Below are positions 1 through 7,695 of a stretch of 64,000 nt of DNA, in pieces. The DNA lies in the NCBI RefSeq assembly GCF_900112105.1, contig NZ_FOKV01000003.1, positions 248,001 through 312,000 of the forward strand, written 5' to 3'. A program made the translations under genes and the position numbers. The DNA comes from Zunongwangia mangrovi. Its GTDB lineage: Bacteria > Bacteroidota > Bacteroidia > Flavobacteriales > Flavobacteriaceae. Every line of letters starts with the position of its first letter. Positions within the stretch are counted from its first letter, which is position 1. The notes under the pieces were generated by a model. It searched no databases. It was not told the DNA's origin and worked only from the letters and a program-made list of their open reading frames with translations.

Positions 1-1352
1 GCATCCAGGCGCAGATGAATTACAAGTTATCTGATAGCTGGACGTCACAAACAGCAGTTTCTCAAAGTTCAGCAAAAGCAAGAGGATATTATTCATATTT
101 ATATGAGGGAACAGCTAACTTCATCGGTGATAACGCAGCTTACGGGACAGCTTTAGAAAGTGGGGTGGTTTTCGCAAGACAAATGAATCACCAAAACTCT
201 ACAACACTTACCACTGATATTCAACAAAACTTTATTGGAGATTTTGAAATTGGTGACATGAGAAACCGTATTGTTGCTGGTTTAGATTATTACAATCGAG
301 AACTTAGAAATAGCGGAACTGGATATTTAAGAAATGGATTGATCTATATTGGTGATGCTAGTGCAGAAAATGTAAATGCCAGTGTTTTCGGGATTACAGA
401 TCCAGATGCTTATGTAGATCCAAGATACGATACCGGAATATTATCTGAGCCGGGAGTAGATGCACTTTTTGCAAATTCAGATATTACTCCTTCAATTTCA
501 AGACAGGAAATTTATAGTGCTTATGTTTCAGATATCTTTAATCCTATAGAAGCATTATCGATCATGGCTAGTTTACGTGTGGATCGTTTTGAAAGTGAAA
601 GCAACAGCCAAACGGCTTGGTCACCAAAATTCGGCGTGGTGTATCAACCAGTATTAGACAAGGTGTCGATTTTCGCTAATTATCAGGATGGTTTTAGTAA
701 TATAGCACCAATAGAAGTGATAGATGAGAATCAAAATTCTGTAAACTACGAATTCGATCCAGAGCATGCAACGCAGTTAGAAGGAGGGGTAAAACTTAAC
801 CTTCTAAACAACAAAGTAGCGGCTACCTTATCATATTACGATATTCAGGTAAGAAATACCGTGATGACCATCGCTCCTATGGTTTACAGTCAGGGTGGTG
901 AATTATACAGCCGCGGATTCGAAGCCAGTATTACCGCGTCGCCTATAACCGGACTTAATATCAACGCGAATTACAGCTATAACGAAAGTGAACTTACCGA
1001 AGGAACTCCTGGAGATGATTTTCTAGGTCGCCGTCCAGAAAGTGCAGGGCCACAAAACCTTGCAAATCTTTGGGCAACTTATAAATTCTCTGGAAATGCT
1101 TTAGATGGTTTTGGTGCTGGTTTTGGTGGAAACTACGGAAGCGAAAATATGATCTTTAATAGAAATACAGCAGGTACATTTACTCTGGATGATTACACAG
1201 TTTTAAACGCTTCATTATTCTATCAAAGTGAAAAATTTGGAGTTACTCTAAAATTAAACAACCTAAACGACGAAGAATATTATAATGGATGGTCTACAAT
1301 AAACCCACAAATTGGGCGAAACCTGTCGGCTAACTTCACTTATAAATTCTAA
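1..1352 (+). CDS. TonB-dependent receptor, C-terminal part (5' end outside window)
   Basis: This is the C-terminal beta-barrel of a TonB-dependent outer-membrane receptor. The reading frame is open to the left edge (codons for IQAQ precede the first Met at base 15), so the signal peptide, plug domain and TonB box lie upstream of the window. Seen: alternating hydrophobic/polar barrel strands, the phrase 'SPKFGVVYQP', a late 'LKLNNLNDEEYYNGW' stretch typical of siderophore receptors, and a terminal aromatic residue (ends YKF), the usual outer-membrane barrel insertion signal. The PepSY membrane protein about 90 bases downstream is a common partner of ferric-siderophore receptors, so the substrate is probably an iron chelate; this is inference. 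A terminator hairpin follows the stop codon. Confidence 0.85.
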   Translation, partial: IQAQMNYKLSDSWTSQTAVSQSSAKARGYYSYLYEGTANFIGDNAAYGTALESGVVFARQMNHQNSTTLTTDIQQNFIGDFEIGDMRNRIVAGLDYYNRELRNSGTGYLRNGLIYIGDASAENVNASVFGITDPDAYVDPRYDTGILSEPGVDALFANSDITPSISRQEIYSAYVSDIFNPIEALSIMASLRVDRFESESNSQTAWSPKFGVVYQPVLDKVSIFANYQDGFSNIAPIEVIDENQNSVNYEFDPEHATQLEGGVKLNLLNNKVAATLSYYDIQVRNTVMTIAPMVYSQGGELYSRGFEASITASPITGLNINANYSYNESELTEGTPGDDFLGRRPESAGPQNLANLWATYKFSGNALDGFGAGFGGNYGSENMIFNRNTAGTFTLDDYTVLNASLFYQSEKFGVTLKLNNLNDEEYYNGWSTINPQIGRNLSANFTYKF

Positions 1353-1386
1353 AAATATTAAACGTTATTCTAGTTAGTTTGTGTTT

Positions 1387-1423
1387 AAGTCGGATGCTGT
1401 TATGGTGTCCGGCTTTTCTTTTT
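1387..1423 (+). terminator. Rho-independent terminator after the TonB receptor
   Basis: An 8-bp stem (AAGTCGGA at 1387-1394 pairs with TCCGGCTT at 1408-1415, one G-U pair) is followed by a T-rich run to 1423. It lies 35 bases after the receptor stop and 23 bases before the PepSY gene's ATG, so the PepSY gene is served by read-through or by a promoter inside this leader. Confidence 0.6.
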
Positions 1424-1445
1424 ACATTTGTTCAAATTTTTTAAA

Positions 1446-2597
1446 ATGGCAGGTAAAAAAGCTCTAAAATCAATAATACATCAAATCCATTTATGGCTTG
1501 GATTAGCCTCTGGGATTGTTGTTTTTATTGTAGCTATTACCGGCTGTATTTTTACTTTTCATGACGAATTAAAAGATCTTTTTTACGATTATCGATTTGT
1601 AGAGGATCAATATTCGACATTTATAGCGCCTTCTTTTTTACTGAATAAAGCAAATGATCTTCAGCCAGATTTTGAAGCGACAATGGTGGTTTATAACGGA
1701 TCGTCTCGACCCGCTACCGTTACTATTATTGAAGACGGAACCAATTTTTTACTGAATTTTGATCCTTACACCGGTGAACTGATCAAAAAAGTGAATCTGG
1801 AAACCGAATTCTTCACGATTATAGAAGAATTACACATGTATTTATTGCTTCCGCAGGAAATAGGAAAGCAAATTGTAGGGATTTCAAGCATCATTTTTGT
1901 GATCTTACTGTTAAGCGGATTCGTACTGTGGTGGCCTAAAAAAATAAAGTATCTAAAACAACGATTATCAGTAAAATGGAGTGCAAGATGGCGCAGAATC
2001 AATTACGATTGGCATAATGTTACTGGTTTTTATACTTCAGTTGTAGCCTTTATATTGGCGGTTACCGGCTTAGCTTTTGTATACGAGCCGGTGCACGATT
2101 CATTCTATTCTGTAGCAAATTTAGGAAAGCATTACGAATCAGATTTTTTTACTTCAGAAATAAAAAATACTGCTGAAAATGTCCAAAATCAGCAAAATGC
2201 GGTAGATCTGGTATTTCAGCAAACTTTAAATTTACATCCAGTAAGCGGAATGTACTTTGTTTGGAAACAAGATGAAAATTCGCCAATTATTACCGGCGCT
2301 TATCCCAAATCACTTCATTTTGATCATCAATCTAACTATCAATTTCATCCAAAAACAGGAGCGCTTTTACACCAATCTGGCTACGATACTAAAAGTGCAG
2401 GATTAAAGCTTCAGGAAATGACTTATGGTTTGCACAGTGGGCAATATTTTAGACTTCCGGGGAAAATTATTGCTTTTTTATGTAGCCTTTTTGTATCTGC
2501 TTTACCTATAACCGGTTTTTATATCTGGTATGGCCGAAAATTTAAAAAGGCTAAAAGAAAAGCTAAGCAAAAGCCGAAAATCGCTAAAAAAGCATAG
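1446..2597 (+). CDS. PepSY-associated transmembrane helix protein
   Basis: An inner-membrane protein of the PepSY_TM family, often found next to siderophore receptors and thought to help reduce or handle ferric chelates. The ATG at 1446 is chosen over an in-frame TTG at 1428 because the family typically begins with a short basic stretch followed directly by HxxLGLxxG; here residues 8-18 read SIIHQIHLWLG. At least four membrane segments are visible: near the N-terminus (GIVVFIVAITGCIFTF), mid-protein (two, ending WWP and VTGLAFVYEP) and C-terminal (IIAFLCSLFVSALPITGFYIW). A Lys-rich tail follows. PepSY-like folds lie between the membrane segments. Its last 14 bases overlap the 3' end of the convergent gene at 2584. 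Function beyond iron/siderophore linkage is inferred. Confidence 0.85.
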   Translation: MAGKKALKSIIHQIHLWLGLASGIVVFIVAITGCIFTFHDELKDLFYDYRFVEDQYSTFIAPSFLLNKANDLQPDFEATMVVYNGSSRPATVTIIEDGTNFLLNFDPYTGELIKKVNLETEFFTIIEELHMYLLLPQEIGKQIVGISSIIFVILLLSGFVLWWPKKIKYLKQRLSVKWSARWRRINYDWHNVTGFYTSVVAFILAVTGLAFVYEPVHDSFYSVANLGKHYESDFFTSEIKNTAENVQNQQNAVDLVFQQTLNLHPVSGMYFVWKQDENSPIITGAYPKSLHFDHQSNYQFHPKTGALLHQSGYDTKSAGLKLQEMTYGLHSGQYFRLPGKIIAFLCSLFVSALPITGFYIWYGRKFKKAKRKAKQKPKIAKKA

Positions 2598-2940
2598 CAT
2601 CTAGAATACTTCCAAAAAGGGCTAAAATTACGGCAAGCCATAGTGAAGGTAAAAATCCTTCGGTTTTAAAACCACTGCTTAGTTGGTCTGCGATCTCGAT
2701 AATTATGGCATAAGCAACGATTCTTGTTACAAATCCTAAACCTAAAAAGTAGAACATCCCTAAAGTAGCAATATTTAGAACGGCGGTTAATAGCCAGCTT
2801 AAAAAGAAGCTTAAAACACCGATAAGTAAGGAAACCAAAATGGCTGTCTTAAAGCTTTTAAGATGAACTTTATTAAGGAATTTTGCCGCGATCATTAGGA
2901 TTACCGCATCGATTAAGATGTGTATAATTGCAGTTAACAT
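2584..2940 (-). CDS. Small four-helix membrane protein (phage-holin-4-like / YvlD-type)
   Basis: A 118-residue protein made almost wholly of membrane segments: about residues 5-22, 30-55, 58-82 and 98-115. Length, four helices and lack of polar domains resemble the mycobacterial four-TM 'phage holin 4' family (PF04020, YvlD-type), which despite its name is chromosomal and of unknown role. No phage gene is nearby. The gene ends inside the last 14 bases of the convergent PepSY gene, so the two 3' ends overlap. Family assignment is moderately sure; function unknown. Confidence 0.6.
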   Translation of the reverse strand: MLTAIIHILIDAVILMIAAKFLNKVHLKSFKTAILVSLLIGVLSFFLSWLLTAVLNIATLGMFYFLGLGFVTRIVAYAIIIEIADQLSSGFKTEGFLPSLWLAVILALFGSILDAMLF

Positions 2941-3013
2941 GCTTTAATTTTTAGTTGGTTCCTGAAAAGTACAAAAACCACTAATTAAACTTACATTTTT
3001 AGAAAAAGCTTAA

Positions 3014-3643
3014 CTAAAGCTGTTCATTGAGTACGCGTGGTTTAGTTTTAAAGATCACTTCGAATACTGCTTTGTAATTCGCCAGTTTTTCACGTTTCAT
3101 GATCTTAGTTTCTATCTTGAATTCTCGCTCTTTTGCCTGAAAACCGTGATAATCTAAATTTAGATGTTTGGCAATAAACATAGCTCTTGGTAAATGAAAA
3201 GCCTGAGTGATCACAATAGCATCGGTTATTTTAAATACTTTAGAAGCTCTATACATGCTATCATATGTATCGAAACCCGCATGATCTAAAATTAATTTGT
3301 TTTTTGGAATACCATGCTTGGTCAGATAATTTGCGATTGCATCGACTTCGTTATAATTATCGCTGCCATGGTCACCGCTAATCAAAATTTCTTCAACTTT
3401 ATCGTTTTCAAAAAGATCGATAGCGCTATCTACACGATCCTGTAAAATAGGGGAGAGCTGCCCATCGCTGTAAACGCTGGCACCCAAAACAATGGCAGTT
3501 TTAGCCTGGGGAACAGTATTTACTTCAGCATAAATACGGTTAGAAGTATCCTGTTCTATAAAAGCTTCTAATCCTAACGTGATCAATATCCCAATAACGA
3601 TTAGGATAAGCGTGTAAAGGATCGATTTCTTAAGAAGCCGCAT
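3014..3643 (-). CDS. sanA: SanA/YdcF-type DUF218 protein
   Basis: A 209-residue protein with one N-terminal membrane anchor (about residues 8-28) and a periplasmic DUF218 domain. Seen: AIVLGASV, the GxLSPILQDRVDSAIDLF stretch, ILISGDHG, NEVDAIANYL and ITQAFHLPRA, all landmarks of SanA ('vancomycin high-temperature exclusion') and ElyC/YdcF relatives. In E. coli SanA affects the envelope barrier to vancomycin at high temperature; the biochemical activity is not settled. It stands alone between a membrane protein gene and a divergent nitroreductase. The start is the ATG giving MRLLKKS, the usual basic run before the anchor. Confidence 0.8.
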   Translation of the reverse strand: MRLLKKSILYTLILIVIGILITLGLEAFIEQDTSNRIYAEVNTVPQAKTAIVLGASVYSDGQLSPILQDRVDSAIDLFENDKVEEILISGDHGSDNYNEVDAIANYLTKHGIPKNKLILDHAGFDTYDSMYRASKVFKITDAIVITQAFHLPRAMFIAKHLNLDYHGFQAKEREFKIETKIMKREKLANYKAVFEVIFKTKPRVLNEQL

Positions 3644-3743
3644 GCACTCTTTTCTTTTTCATTTTAATTTCGAAGATAACTAATAAAACTCGATGATTTA
3701 GCTATTTCTCTAGATTAACGTTACGATTCCTAGCTGCATTGTT

Positions 3744-3751
3744 TAAATTTG
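3744..3751 (+). promoter_or_regulatory. -7 box of the nitroreductase promoter
   Basis: TAAATTTG matches the Bacteroidetes -7 consensus TAnnTTTG exactly and lies 18 bases before the ATG of the nitroreductase gene. No good TTG -33 element is seen at the usual spacing. Confidence 0.45.
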
Positions 3752-3769
3752 TAAAAAATTGAGAATAAA

Positions 3770-4402
3770 ATGAGTAATATAAAAGCTTTGCAATGGCGTT
3801 ATGCCGTTAAAAAATTTGATGCAGAAAAGATCTTACCAGAGGCGAAAATCGATGTTTTAAAGCAGGCTTTTAATTTAACTGCAACTTCTTACGGCTTACA
3901 ACCTATTAGATTGGTGGTTGTAAAAAACAAGGAATTACAGGAGTCGTTAAAAGAAAAAGCGATGAACCAGGTGCAACTTTCTACAGCATCTCATGTACTG
4001 GTGATTTGTATTGAAGATAAAGTGGATAAAGATTTTATTCTGAATTATTTTGAAAGAGTAAAGCAAATACGGGAAACTCCAGATGAAATATTGGATCCTT
4101 TCAAGAACTTTTTAGTGGATGACTTCGGAAAAAAATCTGCCGAGGATCTTACAATTTGGGCTAAGAATCAAGCGTATTTGGTTTTGGGAACCTTGCTTAC
4201 CGTTTGTGCTACTGAAGAGATCGATGCCTGCCCAATGGAAGGCTTTTTACCTGAGGAGTACGACGAACTTTTAAATCTGAAAGAAAAGAATTTAAAGTCG
4301 GTTTTAGTATTACCGGTAGGTTACCGTGCTAAAGATGATATCTTCTCCAGTTTCAAAAAAGTAAGACGCCCTGAAGAAGATACCATTATAAATATTTACT
4401 AG
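3770..4402 (+). CDS. NAD(P)H-dependent nitroreductase (NfsB-like)
   Basis: A 210-residue FMN-dependent oxidoreductase of the nitroreductase family. Seen: the N-terminal RYAVKKFD (FMN-phosphate binding Arg, Lys), SYGLQPIRLVVV, the helix ending WAKNQAYLVLGTLLTVCATEEIDACPMEGF, which is the hallmark of the NfsB/oxygen-insensitive subgroup, and a C-terminal VGYRAKDD with the conserved Arg. These enzymes reduce quinones, flavins or nitroaromatics with NAD(P)H; the physiological substrate cannot be told. It has its own promoter (-7 box at 3744). Its TAG stop overlaps the stop of the convergent ribB gene: the two stop codons share the four bases 4399-4402. Confidence 0.85.
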   Translation: MSNIKALQWRYAVKKFDAEKILPEAKIDVLKQAFNLTATSYGLQPIRLVVVKNKELQESLKEKAMNQVQLSTASHVLVICIEDKVDKDFILNYFERVKQIRETPDEILDPFKNFLVDDFGKKSAEDLTIWAKNQAYLVLGTLLTVCATEEIDACPMEGFLPEEYDELLNLKEKNLKSVLVLPVGYRAKDDIFSSFKKVRRPEEDTIINIY

Positions 4403-5547
4403 TAGTTTACGTAATCTACGATCTCTAAGCCATATCCAATCATACCAACACGTTTGGTTTGCTTAGAGTTAGAAAGTAATTTTATTTTATGAATGCCAAG
4501 ATCGTGTAAGATCTGTGCACCAATTCCAAAATCTTTATTGTCCATAGAAGGTTGCGGTGCTTTTATTTCACCTTCCTTCTGGCTGTCTTTTAATTCTGCT
4601 AATCGGGTTAATAAACTCAATGGCTTAGTTGCCGGATTAATAAAAACGATCGCGCCTTTACCAGCTTTTTCAATAGCCTTAAACATCGCATCGAGCTTTT
4701 TATCGGCATCGTTGGTAAGCGTGCCTAAAATATCATTGTTTACCAAAGTAGAATTCATTCTAACAAGAACATCTTCTTCTTTGGTCCATGATCCTTTGGT
4801 AAGCGCAATATGGATCTGGTTATTAGTAGTTTGTTTGAAAGCTCTGAGTCGAAAATCGCCAAATCTGGTCTTAATTTCAAAATCTTCTTCTTTTACAATA
4901 AGCGAATCATGTTGCATACGGTATGCTACAAGATCTTCTATTGAAATAATCTTAAGATCAAATTTTTTAGCTACTTCCATAAGTTCAGGAAGTCTTGCCA
5001 TGGTGCCATCTTCATTTAAGATCTCTACCAAAATTCCGGCAGATTGTAAACCTGCAAGCCGAGCAAGATCGATAGAAGCTTCAGTATGGCCAGTTCTTCT
5101 TAGAACGCCACCATTTTTTGCACGTAGTGGAAATATATGTCCTGGACGGCCTAAATCTTCAGATTTAGTTTCTTTTTCGGTTAATGCTTTAATCGTTTTT
5201 GCACGATCGTGGGTAGAAATTCCTGTTGTACAACCATGACCAATAAGATCTACAGAAACGGTAAACTGCGTATTGTGTAAAACGGTATTATCGTCTACCA
5301 TTAAATTTAATCCCAGTTCTTTAGAGCGATCTTCAGTAATAGGAGCGCAAATCAATCCGCGTCCATGAGTAGCCATAAAATTGATCATCTCTGGTGTAAC
5401 TTTCTCTGCAGCAGCAACAAAATCACCTTCATTTTCGCGATCTTCGTCATCTACAACGATAATTACTTTCCCAGCTTTGATGTCCTCAATAGCTTCTTTT
5501 ATTGTATTTAATTCAAAGGATTTATGTCCTTCATTAATTCCTGACAT
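4399..5547 (-). CDS. ribB: 3,4-dihydroxy-2-butanone-4-phosphate synthase with decayed GTP cyclohydrolase II-like domain
   Basis: The riboflavin pathway enzyme that turns ribulose 5-phosphate into 3,4-dihydroxy-2-butanone 4-phosphate. Residues 15-210 form the RibB domain: [10 protein letters not shown] (33-42, metal and substrate binding), [16 protein letters not shown] and [16 protein letters not shown] are all present. The remaining 170 residues follow the GTP cyclohydrolase II fold in outline (GDFRLRAF near the start, [23 protein letters not shown] near the end) but lack the zinc-binding cysteines and the HSECLTGD/RCDCG-type catalytic motifs, so only the RibB activity is expected. A separate ribA should exist elsewhere. 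It is the last gene of the minus-strand run ftsK-lolA-lptF/G-ribB, 35 bases after lptF/G. Confidence 0.9.
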   Translation of the reverse strand: MSGINEGHKSFELNTIKEAIEDIKAGKVIIVVDDEDRENEGDFVAAAEKVTPEMINFMATHGRGLICAPITEDRSKELGLNLMVDDNTVLHNTQFTVSVDLIGHGCTTGISTHDRAKTIKALTEKETKSEDLGRPGHIFPLRAKNGGVLRRTGHTEASIDLARLAGLQSAGILVEILNEDGTMARLPELMEVAKKFDLKIISIEDLVAYRMQHDSLIVKEEDFEIKTRFGDFRLRAFKQTTNNQIHIALTKGSWTKEEDVLVRMNSTLVNNDILGTLTNDADKKLDAMFKAIEKAGKGAIVFINPATKPLSLLTRLAELKDSQKEGEIKAPQPSMDNKDFGIGAQILHDLGIHKIKLLSNSKQTKRVGMIGYGLEIVDYVNY

Positions 5548-5582
5548 TTTGCAACTTTTTTAGGTTAGCAAAGGTATTTAAT

Positions 5583-7028
5583 CTATTTATCTTTAGGCTT
5601 TACCAATCCTATCTTTTTAAAGAACTTCGATATAGGCTCGGTGATCATATCTAAAGAAAATAATCCCTGATCTGTAGTAGCTCGATAAGTGAAGTAAATT
5701 CCTAAAGGTAACATGATAAGCGTGCTTAGCCACGTGGCAATAAACGGACTAATACTGCCGTCTTCTGCACTGTTCTTGGCAAAGATTCCAATAAAATGAT
5801 AAGTTAGAAATATAATGATCGCTATAACCATTGGCAATCCCATACCTCCTTTACGAATTATTGCACCTAAAGGAGCACCAACAAAAAATAGGACGATACA
5901 GGCCACGGCCAGCACGTATTTTTCGTGTAAAGCAATCTCGTATTTATTTAGTCTTCTAACACTTTGCTTAAATTCCTGTTTCTTAATGGATAAATGAGAA
6001 ATTGCAGCATTGGTAGTTCGAATAGCATCATCTATAATTCTTTGCGATTGATCACTATTATAATTGTCGAGAATAGAATTTTCGAAGGCTTCGTATTTTT
6101 TAGAATCTTCCGGGTTGAAATTAATAGTTAGACCTTTTACTCCGGTTCTACTATACATAGACGTTGCAAAAGCTTCTTTGCGCTCGTTAAGTGATACAGA
6201 AAAGCTATCGATACTTTTGGTAAGTTCACCAATTCTAAGCATGCTTTGAGTCGTATAACTCTCGTCCTCCATATCTACCTGGTTCAATTCAGATAGATCG
6301 ATATTGATGGTATACTCTTCAAAATAACTTTTCATAAAAGGTTTCTGGTCTCTTTTAGAATAGTCGCTTGGTGTAATTTCGTTGTAATAATTCCCATCTG
6401 TAAGAATTAAAGATAAAACATTAGAATCTTCACTACTTACCAGCTCTCCTTCTTTCGACTTTATTACAGTGTAATTTCCTCCTCTATTGTTGTTTTCATG
6501 AATGATCACATCACTTAGATACTGGTCGTTATCGCCAGATTTTTCATCAACTTTAATATTGATGTTTCCAACTTCATTAAAAACACCTTCGGTAATAGCC
6601 ATTGCGGGTTTCATTTTAGCAATATTCTTCCGCAGGTTAATGATCTTGAATTCGGCTGCCGGAATAACATTGTTGGCAAAAACAAAAGCGGTAACACTAA
6701 CTAATAATATAAATAATGTTAGACCTCGCATTGCTCGCTGCAGAGAAATACCAGAAGATTTCATGGCAGCGAACTCATAATTTTCAGCAAAATTACCAAA
6801 GACCATGATCGAAGTTAGTAGTATGGTTAGTGGTAAAACCATAGGAACTAACTTAGGTGTGGTGTATAAAAGGAATTTTAAAATGATCGCTACATCCAGG
6901 TCTTTACCGGCCAGTTCACCAATGTATAACCATATGGCCTGGAGTACAAAGATGAACATCAAGATGATAAAAACGGTAAAGAACGTTTGTAAATAACTTA
7001 CCAGTATGTACCTGTCGAGTATTTTCAA
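5583..7028 (-). CDS. LptF/LptG-family lipopolysaccharide export permease
   Basis: Inner-membrane permease of the YjgP/YjgQ family, which together with LptB moves lipopolysaccharide from the inner membrane into the Lpt bridge. Seen: start MKILDRYILVSYLQTFF, the family's N-terminal signature; three N-terminal membrane helices (about residues 12-35, 50-80, 95-125) with ENYEFAAMKSSGIS between helices 2 and 3; a large periplasmic domain (about 130-375); three C-terminal helices (about 380-455). Length 481 is longer than the E. coli proteins (about 360), owing to an enlarged periplasmic domain, which is usual in Bacteroidetes. It starts 10 bases after lolA. Whether it is LptF or LptG is not decided here. 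Confidence 0.88.
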   Translation of the reverse strand: MKILDRYILVSYLQTFFTVFIILMFIFVLQAIWLYIGELAGKDLDVAIILKFLLYTTPKLVPMVLPLTILLTSIMVFGNFAENYEFAAMKSSGISLQRAMRGLTLFILLVSVTAFVFANNVIPAAEFKIINLRKNIAKMKPAMAITEGVFNEVGNINIKVDEKSGDNDQYLSDVIIHENNNRGGNYTVIKSKEGELVSSEDSNVLSLILTDGNYYNEITPSDYSKRDQKPFMKSYFEEYTINIDLSELNQVDMEDESYTTQSMLRIGELTKSIDSFSVSLNERKEAFATSMYSRTGVKGLTINFNPEDSKKYEAFENSILDNYNSDQSQRIIDDAIRTTNAAISHLSIKKQEFKQSVRRLNKYEIALHEKYVLAVACIVLFFVGAPLGAIIRKGGMGLPMVIAIIIFLTYHFIGIFAKNSAEDGSISPFIATWLSTLIMLPLGIYFTYRATTDQGLFSLDMITEPISKFFKKIGLVKPKDK

Positions 7029-7038
7029 AGATGTAAGA

Positions 7039-7680
7039 TTAATCTAAACGATTAATGTAATAGTTGCTATATCTGCTCTCGTCAAAAGTAAATAGATTTT
7101 GAGCAAGAGACTGGTTTGTTTTAAAACTTTTTACCGTGATCGTGATCTTGGTTCCGTTTGGCTGGGTTTGGATTAAATTGTAAATATTTTTGGTCTCTTT
7201 ATCGATTCCCAACAAAATATTTTTCACTTCAGCTTCGCTATCTATAGGTGTTAATTTTACATACTGAATCGTTCTACCATTCACGTTTTGAGTGATGTCC
7301 CAATCAAAAGTATAACCATCCTGATAGAATGTGAACATTTTAGACGGAGTGATATTATTTTCGTCTTCAGCAACATAATTAGAGATATTGATCTCTTCGT
7401 CTTCTGGAATGATCGTGTATACTTTTTTACCATCAAAAAGTTGCGTGGTTCCCATAAAATTTAGTAAATATTTGTCTCCTTTTATGCTGGCGTCGCCACG
7501 AGTTTCCTGATGAATATTTTCTGAAGTATTCTCCAAAGCATATTTAAAATCGATCACCATATTGTCATAACTGCTTACCTTTTTAGAAACTTCGTTTAGA
7601 AGTTGCTCAGCTTTTTGAGAATTCTGAGCCTGTATCCCAAGGCTAAAACATGCAAGTATTAGAAATACTACTTTTTTCAT
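7039..7680 (-). CDS. lolA: LolA-like outer-membrane lipoprotein carrier protein
   Basis: A 213-residue periplasmic chaperone that shuttles lipoproteins from the LolCDE complex to the outer membrane. Seen: signal peptide MKKVVFLILACFSLGIQAQ (cleavage after AQA-Q), then the LolA fold: AEQLLNEVSKKVSSYDNMVIDFKYAL, GDKYLLNFMGTTQLFDGKKVYTIIPEDEEINIS, and strand-rich C-terminal half. The gene begins 15 bases after the ftsK stop and ends 10 bases before lptF/G, so envelope lipoprotein and LPS transport are transcribed together with the chromosome translocase. This order is familiar from other Flavobacteriaceae (known from general experience, not searched). Confidence 0.85.
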   Translation of the reverse strand: MKKVVFLILACFSLGIQAQNSQKAEQLLNEVSKKVSSYDNMVIDFKYALENTSENIHQETRGDASIKGDKYLLNFMGTTQLFDGKKVYTIIPEDEEINISNYVAEDENNITPSKMFTFYQDGYTFDWDITQNVNGRTIQYVKLTPIDSEAEVKNILLGIDKETKNIYNLIQTQPNGTKITITVKSFKTNQSLAQNLFTFDESRYSNYYINRLD

Positions 7681-7695
7681 TTTACTTTAAAATCT

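Noticed and set aside
1428-1445. TTG start giving six more residues to the PepSY protein
   Set aside because: It lies at the end of a terminator T run and adds residues without family support; the ATG at 1446 is better.
2584-2940. Phage holin as evidence for a prophage
   Set aside because: The four-helix protein only shares a family name with holins; no other phage gene is in the window.
4493-5239. A 248-codon open frame on the plus strand
   Set aside because: It lies fully inside ribB on the opposite strand and its Ser/Ala/Leu-rich translation resembles no family; ribB itself is certain.
5548-5582. FMN riboswitch before ribB
   Set aside because: Only 35 bases separate ribB from the upstream gene in the same operon; too short for the element.
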